64,000 nt of DNA from Candidatus Bathyarchaeota archaeon (lineage in GTDB: Archaea; Thermoproteota; Bathyarchaeia; TCS64), in NCBI GenBank assembly GCA_016783455.1, contig JADHWN010000011.1, positions 1 through 64,000 on the forward strand. Direction: 5' to 3'. Below the pieces are notes generated by a model, which saw only the letters and a program-made list of their open reading frames with translations, had not been told where the DNA came from and did not search any database. The number at the start of each line of letters is the position of its first letter. Position 1 is the stretch's first letter. Position numbers and translations under genes: made by a program. Positions 1 through 6,964 of the stretch are shown one piece after another.

Positions 1-97
1 TGTTTAGCTCAGATTAAAATAAGCGAGATTTATTTATATTCTATCTAGTTTTTGCTAAATAAATCATGAAAATGTTAAAATAAGCACTGTTTAGAAT

Positions 98-610
98 TTA
101 ATTTGACTTATATGCGTAACGAGCTAAACACGTACAATTATCCTTAGTCCATACGGTTATGTTATTTTGTTCTGCAAGGCGAGATGCGCCAGTAGTCAGT
201 TCTGAATTAGATGCAAAATATCCTTTTCTGATTTTTAATTCGTATAATTTTTGAATGAAATCTCTGATGAGAGACTGACCTACTGGTGATGATAAATTCT
301 TACATTCAACCGCAATTGTACTAGCCCCTTTCTCAGCTAATACATCTATTTCGTTTATTGTACCTGATTCGCCTTTCAATCTTTGACGTCTACTTGTTTT
401 ATAGCCCTTTGCTTGGAATATTTCTTCTACAACTTGTTCAAAACGCTCACCAAGATTATAGATGGAAAAAGAATCTTTCTTTTCTTCTTGAACACTGCTA
501 ATTTCATCATTAAATTTTTCTTCCATTTTAAATCCGCATTCTGGGCAAAATTTGAAATCCTGTGAAGAAAGGCTTTCACCGCATTCTGGACAAAATTTCA
601 CCATATTCAT
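98..610 (-). CDS. Zinc-ribbon plus Mrr-like restriction endonuclease-fold protein
   Basis: 170 aa. A zinc ribbon (two CPECG knuckles, residues 7-26) precedes a linker and a PD-(D/E)xK nuclease domain. D89 and the E102-x-K104 pair (ECKN) fit the Mrr_cat/type IV restriction endonuclease core, and a Gln follows in the next helix. The family cuts foreign or modified DNA, so a defence role is likely but not shown. The gene and its flanks are much more AT-rich than the rest of the window, which suggests recent acquisition. It sits outside the first tRNA-like remnant of the island. The start uses the first of two Met codons, MNM. Confidence 0.72.
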   Translation of the reverse strand: MNMVKFCPECGESLSSQDFKFCPECGFKMEEKFNDEISSVQEEKKDSFSIYNLGERFEQVVEEIFQAKGYKTSRRQRLKGESGTINEIDVLAEKGASTIAVECKNLSSPVGQSLIRDFIQKLYELKIRKGYFASNSELTTGASRLAEQNNITVWTKDNCTCLARYAYKSN

Positions 611-700
611 TCAGGGTTTTATTTTCGTTAAAACGTTTATGAATGAAGAAATCTCAATTCATTCAAGTTTGAATGGATAACGCGCCGCGTGTATGGTGTA

Positions 701-754
701 CTTTGAACTCTCGTCAGTTTACACATGATGAATAGATTCGAACCCTCGTCAGAG
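701..754 (-). repeat. Two short tRNA-Gln T-arm-like remnants
   Basis: Positions 734-754 match the 3' half of the intact tRNA-Gln near 4478-4498 at 18 of 21 bases, over the T-loop and T-stem. Positions 701-717 hold a second, weaker copy of the same motif. They lie where the AT-rich DNA changes to GC-rich DNA. I read them as scars of integration at a tRNA-Gln gene. Confidence 0.5.
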
Positions 755-770
755 AACTAAAAGCCCCCTA

Positions 771-1163
771 TCAGCGTTCAGTGGTTGGGAACATCTTGAG
801 CCCCACCTCCTCCAGACCCTTGAAATGCCTCACGCTGAAGGTAAAGAGAAGCGCCCCACGGTTGATGGCTATCGCCGCGATCATGGCGTCCGTCCTCCGG
901 GCAGCCCGCCCATCAGCCTCAGACCTCAACTCGATCATCGCCGAGGTCTGCGCGTCCCTCTTATCATAGGGAAGCGCGGGGAGGAGGAGCACGTCCTTGA
1001 CGGGCTTGGCGTACTTCTCGAGGCCATAGAGGATCTCATGGAGGTTGATGGAGGTCGTCGCAATGTCCTCCCCGCTCCCTATGATGGCCTCCAGGGACGC
1101 CTCCCCCCTTTCCGAGTCCCTGTCGAATATCTCGATGAGGACGTCGGTGTCCAGGATGATCAT
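771..1163 (-). CDS. vapC: PIN-domain toxin, VapC family
   Basis: 130 aa. Typical VapC layout: an N-terminal strand with D5 (LDTD), E43 in a following helix, and D92 near the C-terminus (RRTDAMIAA). The usual fourth acidic position, in the TFSVRHF strand, is serine. PIN toxins are Mg-dependent ribonucleases that cleave tRNA, rRNA or mRNA. The start codon overlaps the stop of the upstream antitoxin by 4 bp (ATGA), so the pair is translationally coupled. Length and motifs support an intact toxin; the RNA target is unknown. Confidence 0.88.
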   Translation of the reverse strand: MIILDTDVLIEIFDRDSERGEASLEAIIGSGEDIATTSINLHEILYGLEKYAKPVKDVLLLPALPYDKRDAQTSAMIELRSEADGRAARRTDAMIAAIAINRGALLFTFSVRHFKGLEEVGLKMFPTTER

Positions 1164-1372
1164 GCTCTGCGCTCAGCCCTCAACGTGGACAGCTCCTCCA
1201 GCATCCGCCCCTTATCCCTGAACACGACGCAGCCCCTCAACCCCCTCAGCGTCTCCAACGGACTCGGCCCATCAGCCAGCCGGTCGAAGAGCTCGCTGAA
1301 GCTCTCGCCCTCCCGCTTGACCGTGAGGAGCTTCTTGTAGACCTCGTCCCTGATCGTCAACGTCTTGGTCAT
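1160..1372 (-). CDS. vapB: Antitoxin VapB, DUF217/UPF0330 family
   Basis: 70 aa from the ATG at 1372; in-frame codons further upstream lack family similarity. It begins MTKTLTIRDEVY, typical of the archaeal DUF217 VapB family: a short DNA-binding strand and helices followed by a toxin-binding tail. It would neutralise the PIN toxin encoded immediately downstream and repress their shared promoter. The two genes overlap by 4 bp. Together they form the first toxin-antitoxin module of the island, bounded by tRNA-like remnants at 734-754 and 1495-1530. Confidence 0.85.
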   Translation of the reverse strand: MTKTLTIRDEVYKKLLTVKREGESFSELFDRLADGPSPLETLRGLRGCVVFRDKGRMLEELSTLRAERRA

Positions 1373-1494
1373 GACACCCAGAGAGGATGTGTTTAAACAT
1401 ACATATAAACATAATCGGGAGACCCTTATCCCCACCCACAGACACGCCCCCGAACCCTTATCCCCTGCCAGCCGCATTAGCCCCAGGACTGTTT

Positions 1495-1530
1495 GCCCGG
1501 GCGAGATTTGGACTCACGTCGGAGGGTTCC
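1495..1530 (-). pseudogene. 3' fragment of a tRNA-Gln gene
   Basis: This resembles the last 35 or so bases of the tRNA at 3829-3904: acceptor 3' strand, T-stem and part of the variable/anticodon region. The T-loop is altered, there is no CCA, and the 5' half of a tRNA is absent. It is best explained as an attachment-site remnant that closes the vapBC module running from 2397 down to 1582. Confidence 0.65.
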
Positions 1531-1581
1531 TGCGTCGTCCACCCTTGGTTGACCTGAAGCTGGACACGTGATCTGAAGATG

Positions 1582-2073
1582 TTATCTTAATCCTTTTTCA
1601 AGGAAGTCGTGATACCGCTCAACAACCTCTCTAGGGAACGGATTCACCAGGGTGATCTCTCTTACCTTATGGAGCTCCTCATCGAGGGAGAACACGACCA
1701 TTGACCTGAGGCTTCTGGCCAGGGAGACGAGGTACCCGTCCCATGACTCAATGAGATAGGTCGAGGCGTAATCCAGAGCGTCCCAGGCCGTCTGAGGTGA
1801 GACGTGGCCGTAGAGGGCGGGTGACCCCGTTCTCAGGATGCCGCCCAGTATCTTCTTCACCGTCATCCTGGGGACCCGTAGGTATCGGGTGGCGACGTGG
1901 TAGGCTCCGATGATCGCGGTGACGGGTATCGCCGCCTTCTTCCTCTGGGTGAGGACGTCCGCGAGGAACACCGTGCTGTGCTCCTTCAGGGGGTTCTCGA
2001 AGCACGTGGGAACGATTATGCCGACGTCGACGACCCCGTCAGGATAGGCCGAGTTTTCTCCGGGCGTACTCAC
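1582..2073 (-). CDS. PIN-domain protein, probable VapC-type toxin
   Basis: 163 aa, longer than a minimal VapC. An N-terminal acidic strand (VVDVGIIVP, D16), a later SWDGYL aspartate (D112) and a VVFSLDEEL strand (D131) fit a PIN fold. The usual second-helix glutamate is not clear, so catalysis is less certain than for the first VapC. It overlaps the AbrB-type antitoxin by 35 bp, because no good start codon lies closer to the PIN core. It is probably a ribonuclease toxin of a second toxin-antitoxin module. Confidence 0.75.
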   Translation of the reverse strand: MSTPGENSAYPDGVVDVGIIVPTCFENPLKEHSTVFLADVLTQRKKAAIPVTAIIGAYHVATRYLRVPRMTVKKILGGILRTGSPALYGHVSPQTAWDALDYASTYLIESWDGYLVSLARSLRSMVVFSLDEELHKVREITLVNPFPREVVERYHDFLEKGLR

Positions 2074-2314
2074 CGCTCATCCACTTCCAGCTCTCGTCGG
2101 TTTCCTCGGTGAATGCCTCGGCCCCGAGGCTCTTCGTGAGGTCTTCCCACTCCCGGACATTCTTCTTGACGTCGTTGGAGACGGGTTCGATGATGACCCG
2201 GGAGCCGTCCAGCCTTATGGTTACCTCCCCCCCTCCCTTGAGGCCCAGAGCCTCCCGGATGTGCGATGGTAGGACCAGCCTGCCCTGTTTATCGATGGAC
2301 GTAGCGTTTTCCAT
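2039..2314 (-). CDS. AbrB/SpoVT-type antitoxin
   Basis: 91 aa from the ATG at 2314, which has a GGTGG ribosome-binding sequence 5 bases upstream. An alternative ATG at 2326 adds four residues. The N-terminus (TSIDKQGRLVLP, then a REALGL helix) is the swapped-hairpin AbrB DNA-binding fold. The acidic C-terminal tail probably wraps the PIN protein. Its upstream side abuts the degenerate tRNA-Gln copy at 2397-2469, so promoter and antitoxin sit just beyond a tRNA 3' end. Confidence 0.85.
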   Translation of the reverse strand: MENATSIDKQGRLVLPSHIREALGLKGGGEVTIRLDGSRVIIEPVSNDVKKNVREWEDLTKSLGAEAFTEETDESWKWMSGEYARRKLGLS

Positions 2315-2396
2315 ATATTCCACCATATGGTATGAATCATGCCATAGATAAAAGGGTTGAGAATTCTGATTCATTAATGTGCGGATGTACTGTAAG

Positions 2397-2469
2397 TAGC
2401 CCGGGCGAGATTCAAACTCCCGTCTGAGGCTCCAGAGGCCCCCACACTTTACCGTTAGACGACCAGACT
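2397..2469 (-). pseudogene. Degenerate tRNA-Gln(CTG) copy
   Basis: 73 bases fold mostly as tRNA-Gln with anticodon CTG, close to the intact copy at 4468-4540. Defects: two G-U pairs in the acceptor stem, a G-G mismatch at T-stem 50-64, T-loop base C56 changed to T, and no encoded CCA (the intact copies have it). Loss of C56, which pairs with G19, argues against function. It borders the AbrB/PIN module on the upstream side. Confidence 0.7.
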
Positions 2470-2634
2470 CCAACAAACACACACCCCAACTCCCTAGAAT
2501 AACACAGATAATTGAACCTAAAAATCCGTTTTAAGCGGTAGTATTTATCTCAGAAAAACCTTAATTCTCGGCAATGACCGAATCGCAGAAAGGGCAGCAC
2601 GGGATAGATGATATTCTTGTTCGAATTTTTCGGT

Positions 2635-3056
2635 TTATAGAATGGTCTTCACCATCGACAGGAACTCTTCAGCTCTTCGCAGACTATGTTTGGCTTCCCT
2701 CTCGCTGCTTCGGGTCTCCAACCCGTAGAGGGCCTCATGCCTATCCACCCGAGCGGTATTCAGCGTGTTGATCAGGGCCTCGCTCATCCGTCCCGTCTTG
2801 ACGTACCTCTCCCTCAGGTACTCGATGAGGCAGACGCGGCTCCTCTCCACGATCCCGTCCCTGAAAAGCACGCCCCTCGCAGCGTGGAACATTGCCGTGT
2901 AAGCCAAGATCACCGTTGCGTCTGGGAGACCGGCTCTCAGGGCCTTCTCAGCCTCTTCGAGCTTGCCTCTGATACCTCCATCGACCTCCCACTCCTTCGG
3001 GGATCAGGCCTATCCTCCCGGAGGAGCCTCCTCTCGAAGCACTCCCTGACGTTCAC
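2635..3056 (-). pseudogene. HEPN-domain protein, frameshifted
   Basis: Two reading frames together give one HEPN protein of about 140 aa. The first frame starts at a GTG (3056) overlapping the nucleotidyltransferase stop by 4 bp, and contains VNVRECFERRLLRED. The second carries the rest, including AYTAMFHAARG and the RVDRHEALYG motif. The switch lies in a G run at 2999-3002; one extra base there restores the frame. HEPN proteins of this type are RNase toxins paired with MNT nucleotidyltransferases. Either the toxin is dead or the homopolymer is a sequencing error. Confidence 0.75.
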
Positions 3057-3604
3057 TTTGAAACCACCGGAAGGGTCCCGTGTAACACGATCCCGTCCAC
3101 CAGCACTCTCTCGTAAAACGCCCCGTCTTCCTCGGCCTTCTCCTCCCACTCCTGGGGATCGAATACCATTGTGTTGATCCTTCTGCCCAGCATGCCCTCG
3201 AATCGCGTCAGGTCCGTCTTCTCCGCTCTCCTTCCCACTATAAGCATGTCCACGTCGCTCTCCGGGCCGTCCTCGCCCCGGGCGCAGCTCCCGTAGAGGA
3301 CGACAGATGAGCCCGCGTACGCCTCGCCCATGAAGTCCGTAAGCGGCCTGGCCTTGAACAGGAACAGGGCCGTCTTCATGAGCCTGAAGCTGTCGTTCTC
3401 CACGTCGGCTCTGAAGAGGGCGAGGTTGGCCTTCCTCTCCTTGGCGAGGAACCCGTTGGCCTCGTAGAAGTCGAGGAACCTCTTGGCGGTGCTGGGGCTG
3501 ACACCGGCGATCTCAGCTGCCTCCCTGAGGTGGAACTCGCGGTAGGGGTCGTCGAAGAAGACGGCGAGCACTCGGAACCCGGGATACTCAAACGGGTTAT
3601 TCAT
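3053..3604 (-). CDS. Winged-helix plus MNT-type nucleotidyltransferase, antitoxin of HEPN/MNT pair
   Basis: 183 aa. Residues 1-65 form a winged helix (LREAAEIAGVSPSTAKRFL). Residues about 90-183 are a minimal nucleotidyltransferase with GSCARGEDGPESDVDMLIV, matching GSxARGxxxxxSDxDLLV with both catalytic carboxylates. Family knowledge: MNT antitoxins of HEPN toxins transfer nucleotides onto the toxin. The HEPN gene follows directly with a 4-bp overlap. The fused winged helix probably autoregulates the operon. Confidence 0.85.
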   Translation of the reverse strand: MNNPFEYPGFRVLAVFFDDPYREFHLREAAEIAGVSPSTAKRFLDFYEANGFLAKERKANLALFRADVENDSFRLMKTALFLFKARPLTDFMGEAYAGSSVVLYGSCARGEDGPESDVDMLIVGRRAEKTDLTRFEGMLGRRINTMVFDPQEWEEKAEEDGAFYERVLVDGIVLHGTLPVVSK

Positions 3605-3828
3605 CGAACAGTCGTTCTATACATCGAACAGTCGTTCTTATAAACGTTCACCCTTCAGAACTGGGGTCAACCCCTAATGGAGATGGGAAGAAGCACTAGA
3701 CGAAAATACGCATGGAAGCTATGACGGTGTCAGACATCATTCAAGAAACCTAAACCTCGAAGGGAGCCGGCCTGGAGAGCAAGACGGGGAAAAGAAATAA
3801 AAAAATGCCCATGTTCATTAAATTTGGA

Positions 3829-3904
3829 TGGTAACCTGGGCGAGATTCGAGCTCGCGTCGGAGGGTCCAAAGCCCTCTAACCCTGTCCGCTAGACGACCG
3901 GGCT
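3829..3904 (-). tRNA. tRNA-Gln (anticodon TTG), slightly irregular
   Basis: Acceptor AGCCCGG pairs with CCAGGTT except for one C-A mismatch (5-68) and one G-U. The D-arm and anticodon stem GAGGG/CCCTC with a CTTTGGA loop give anticodon TTG. The T-stem GCGAG/CTCGC is perfect, but T-loop position 54 is C instead of T. Discriminator A and an encoded CCA (3829-3831) are present. It may be the functional CAA decoder, or an altered copy after integration events. Confidence 0.75.
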
Positions 3905-4464
3905 CCAACAACCATACACACCCCGACCCCCCTAAAAACACATCAGACCCCACACCCCAACCCAGAGCCAACCACCACAAGGAAAAAACATAGGGGGGGG
4001 TCACACATCGGAACCTGAAACAACCGCCCCACAAAGAAAGCAACCCAAAAAACGCTCCACCCCGATCCGATTCCAAGAAAAAACACAGGCAATTCCGAGA
4101 AAAACCCAAAGCCGATCAAGGCACACCCACACAACACATAGGGGGGAGGGGGGGTCACACATCAGAACCCGAACAAACCCCCCCACAACGAAAGGAACCC
4201 CAAAACGCCCCCGATCACCATCGATTCATACCAAAAGGGGCACTAATGCATACCCAAAACACCGCCCCAACACAAGGAAAAAACCCCTCACCCCAGCAGC
4301 CAGCCACAACCCCCCCACAACCCACAAGCCCAACACCCAAGCAAAACAGTAGCTGAACAGCACCCAGACAGAACCAAATAGAACAAAAAAACCACAAAAC
4401 ACCCCAAAAACAACCCCCCTAAAAGAGGGAAGAAGGGACCCAACACATCCGCACCCCAGAAGAA
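3905..4464. repeat. Strand-skewed non-coding stretch with long direct repeats
   Basis: The top strand is almost only C and A, with very few T and few G outside G runs. Two copies of an approximately 90-base unit lie at about 3988-4075 and 4137-4227 (period near 149). Each starts ACATAGGGGGG, then TCACACATC and GAACC. A shorter shared block CACAAGGAAAAAAC occurs at 3976 and 4270. I see no credible gene: open frames here are low-complexity and run through the tRNA. It lies between the two best tRNA-Gln copies. Confidence 0.6.
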
Positions 4465-4540
4465 TGGTAGCCCGGGAGAGATTCGAACTCCCGTCTGAGG
4501 CTCCAGAGGCCCCCATCCTTGACCGCTAGACGACCGGGCT
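4465..4540 (-). tRNA. tRNA-Gln (anticodon CTG)
   Basis: Clean cloverleaf: acceptor AGCCCGG/CCGGGCT, anticodon stem GGGGC/GCCTC with loop CTCTGGA (anticodon CTG), T-stem GGGAG/CTCTC with canonical loop TTCGAAT, discriminator A and an encoded CCA at 4465-4467. This is the best preserved of the tRNA-Gln copies in the island and is probably the functional gene from which the partial copies derive. Confidence 0.92.
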
Positions 4541-4575
4541 AACCCACCAAACACAACAAAACAAACAATATAAGT

Positions 4576-5685
4576 CTAACCCAGCCCCGCTACCAGCCCC
4601 CGCCGCACACCCCGGACCCGCGCCACCAACCCACGCGCCCCCTCCACCAGCCCCTCAACCGCCCCCTCATCCAGCCCCCTCAACCCGAAGACATCCAGAG
4701 CACTCTCATACACCTCACGCCCACCCCCCAGACCACCCAACGCCCTGAACAGACAAGTATAATCAAACCGATCCCCCACCTTCGCCGAGGCCACCCAACC
4801 AAACCCCTCCAGCAACGGAAGCAGACGCCCCCGCAGATACGCGACCGCCCCCACCGGGTCACACCCCCCCAGCATCTCCCCCGAACGCCCCAACGCAAGC
4901 CCCAGCATCAACGGATCGGCGGAGTACCCCAGCTCAACCCTCAGCCGCTCATGGAGACCACCCAGCACATAGCTATTCTCCCCCAGGAAACGCAGCACCC
5001 GCCCCCACACCTCCTCGAAGCACCCCCTGACCTCGCTGGCCCCCTCCCCGTCTACACCCCCGTACCGCCCCACCTCCAAAAAGCCCCTGTAGACATCGAG
5101 CAACCCAAACATCTCACAGGCCCGCCGCAGGTCCCAGACAGAGGAATCGAGCCCCGGCGAGAACCCCGCCAAATCGACGAGAACGAGACCCGCAGAGGCC
5201 GCGCCCATCTCGGCGAAGACACAAGCAGTCTCAAAATCACCCCGGCTCAACGCCGAGTTGATCCTGCTCAGGTATATCTCCGCAGCGGACAGGTACCCCT
5301 CGACCCTCATCTCAACCCTCCCAGGGCTCCGATAGCTCACCTCCAGGAAGCCCTGAGCCCTTCGCAGCATACCCCCAGGATCGTGCATGATCATCGCCCC
5401 ATGCACCTTATGATCCACCTCAGGGCTCACCACCTCCCCCACCCAGCTCAGGGGCACCCTGTCCACGTCCATGACGAGCCCCCGGTACTCCCGAAGCTCC
5501 CGGCACTCGTAGTCACGACCAGACCAGTCCACCACAAGGACATCAATGCCGCTCGACCCGGAAGCCTCGTACCCCACCCAGCCCCCGAAGAGCCCCACGG
5601 ACGCCACCGATTCATCCCTGCCCAGCTCATCGACGAAGGAGTTGATGATCGAGCGGAACTCCCTAGCAGAAACGGTCACGCCCAC
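4576..5685 (-). CDS. Degenerate nucleotidyltransferase-like protein with helical C-terminal region
   Basis: 369 aa, GTG start. Residues 25-75 resemble a nucleotidyltransferase core: GLFGGWVGYEASGSSGIDV aligns with the GSxARGxxxxxSDxD motif. However, the serine of GS is Gly and the first catalytic aspartate is Gly46; only D48 and a later DVD remain. Residues 130-369 are helical without a recognised domain, possibly HEPN-like. Composition is odd: the coding strand is very rich in G and T, giving many Gly, Val, Leu and Arg. The same skew continues into the repeat region downstream. Function unknown; activity as a transferase is doubtful. Confidence 0.6.
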   Translation of the reverse strand: MGVTVSAREFRSIINSFVDELGRDESVASVGLFGGWVGYEASGSSGIDVLVVDWSGRDYECRELREYRGLVMDVDRVPLSWVGEVVSPEVDHKVHGAMIMHDPGGMLRRAQGFLEVSYRSPGRVEMRVEGYLSAAEIYLSRINSALSRGDFETACVFAEMGAASAGLVLVDLAGFSPGLDSSVWDLRRACEMFGLLDVYRGFLEVGRYGGVDGEGASEVRGCFEEVWGRVLRFLGENSYVLGGLHERLRVELGYSADPLMLGLALGRSGEMLGGCDPVGAVAYLRGRLLPLLEGFGWVASAKVGDRFDYTCLFRALGGLGGGREVYESALDVFGLRGLDEGAVEGLVEGARGLVARVRGVRRGLVAGLG

Positions 5686-5701
5686 AACCTAACAAACACT
5701 C

Positions 5702-5746
5702 AGCCCCCCAGGGGCTTTATCTTTTATCCTAACCCCCTGGATCCAG
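5702..5746 (-). promoter_or_regulatory. Promoter region of the 4576-5685 gene
   Basis: On the minus strand an A/T-rich GATAAAAGATAAAG block (5719-5732) is a plausible TATA element about 35-45 bases before the GTG start. It is flanked by a perfect 10-bp palindrome CTGGATCCAG (5737-5746) and a hairpin AGCCCC-CCA-GGGGCT (5702-5716). The palindrome could be an operator. This is inference from position only. Confidence 0.35.
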
Positions 5747-5860
5747 CGGTGTAATGCCCGACACAACTATAAAGAGAGGGATATCAGGAATAGATATTCT
5801 ATTTCCACGTTCATCTCTATATACCTCGACCCTTCCTCTATAGACTATATTGGTTTGATG

Positions 5861-5878
5861 CGAAAAGCTTAAATATAA
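5861..5878 (+). promoter_or_regulatory. BRE/TATA promoter of the stand-alone tfb gene
   Basis: CGAAAAG followed by CTTAAATATA is a textbook archaeal BRE plus TATA box. Transcription would begin near 5900, leaving a leader of about 80 bases before the ATG at 5984. Confidence 0.6.
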
Positions 5879-5983
5879 CATCCGGAAAGATTGGCTGTGC
5901 TCCAAGTGATCAGATAATTCCGAAATAGTTTATGAAGAAGATTCTGAGATGGAATATAACTCGCGTATATATTGAGGGAGAAC

Positions 5984-6910
5984 ATGTCAAGAAGAAGAGA
6001 GAAGCTCCTGAATGAGAACGTCTGCTCGGAGTGCGGGGGCAGCACCCTTATTCATGACGATGAGTCGGGCGAGGTCATCTGCGGGAGCTGCGGTCTCGTC
6101 ATCACGGAGTCCGTTATCAACAAGGGCCCCGAGTGGAGGGCCTTCACCCAGAGCGAGAAGGAGTCAAGGAGCCGTGTCGGCGTCCCCCTCTCATTCGCAG
6201 TCCACGACAAGGGCCTAACCACCATGATAGGCCGGGTCGGCAGGGACGCCTTCGGGCGCAAGATCCCCCTGAACACGAAGCTTCAGATGCTCCGCCTGCG
6301 AAAGTGGCAGATAAGGTCGAGGGTTCACTCCTCGGTGGACCGGAACCTCGCCCAGGCCATGGCAGAACTTGACAGGCTCACCGACAAGCTCCACATCCCG
6401 CCGCCCATCAAGGAGAAGGCGGCCGTAATCTACCGCAAGGCCCTCGACAAGGGACTTGTCCGGGGAAGATCCATCTCGGCCATTGCCGCAGCCTCCCTGT
6501 ACGCCGCGTGCAGGATCACCCAGACACCGAGGACCCTCCGGGAGCTTGCCCAGCACAGCCCCATCGACAAGAAGGACATCGCCCGATGCTACAGACTCCT
6601 ACTGAGGGAGCTGAGCCTCCAGATGCCCATCCCAGCAGCCCAGCTCAGGGTCCCCAAGATCGCCTCAAAGGTGAGAGTCGGCGAGAGGACCCAGCAGAAA
6701 GCAGTGGAGATCCTCAGAGAGGCGGAGAGGCTCAAGACGACGGCCGGTAAGGACCCCATGGGTTTGGCCGCCGCAGCGCTCTACATCGCCTGCGTCATGA
6801 ACGACGAGAAGCGCACGCAGAAGATGATAGCCGACGCAGCAGGGGTGACGGAGGTCACCATACGCAACCGCTACAAGGGCCTCAAGGAAGCCCTTAATCT
6901 GGAGATATAG
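5984..6910 (+). CDS. tfb: Transcription initiation factor B (TFB), copy 1
   Basis: 308 aa from the ATG at 5984, preceded by a GAGGGAG ribosome-binding site. An in-frame TTG at 5972 would overlap that site and is less likely. The N-terminal zinc ribbon has CSECGG and CGSCG pairs, followed by the B-finger (GPEWRAF) and linker. Two cyclin repeats follow, ending in the recognition helix TEVTIRNRYK. TFB recruits RNA polymerase to TBP-bound promoters and contacts the BRE. Unlike the second copy at 16347 it stands alone and lacks ribosomal or RNP neighbours, so it may serve a subset of promoters. Confidence 0.95.
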   Translation: MSRRREKLLNENVCSECGGSTLIHDDESGEVICGSCGLVITESVINKGPEWRAFTQSEKESRSRVGVPLSFAVHDKGLTTMIGRVGRDAFGRKIPLNTKLQMLRLRKWQIRSRVHSSVDRNLAQAMAELDRLTDKLHIPPPIKEKAAVIYRKALDKGLVRGRSISAIAAASLYAACRITQTPRTLRELAQHSPIDKKDIARCYRLLLRELSLQMPIPAAQLRVPKIASKVRVGERTQQKAVEILREAERLKTTAGKDPMGLAAAALYIACVMNDEKRTQKMIADAAGVTEVTIRNRYKGLKEALNLEI

Positions 6911-6923
6911 CCTACTTCTAAGC

Positions 6924-6933
6924 ACATATATAC
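6924..6933 (+). promoter_or_regulatory. TATA box of the DUF373 gene
   Basis: ACATATATAC lies 32-41 bases before the ATG at 6965, so the expected start site is about 10 bases upstream of the gene. This also shows that the gene is not simply cotranscribed with tfb. Confidence 0.5.
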
Positions 6934-6964
6934 CCCTCCCACCTTTTTGGAGATGGATTAACTA

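Noticed and set aside
1400-1571. A full tRNA at 1495-1570
   Set aside because: Only the 3' third resembles tRNA-Gln. The 5' part cannot form acceptor, D or anticodon stems, so I list it as a fragment.
3750-4516. Several minus-strand open frames of 60-119 codons
   Set aside because: They are low-complexity (Gly, Val, Phe, Trp, Cys runs) from strand-skewed DNA, overlap one another, and some run through tRNA genes. No family resemblance.
5972-5983. TTG start for the first TFB
   Set aside because: It lies at the ribosome-binding sequence GAGGGAG that serves the ATG at 5984.
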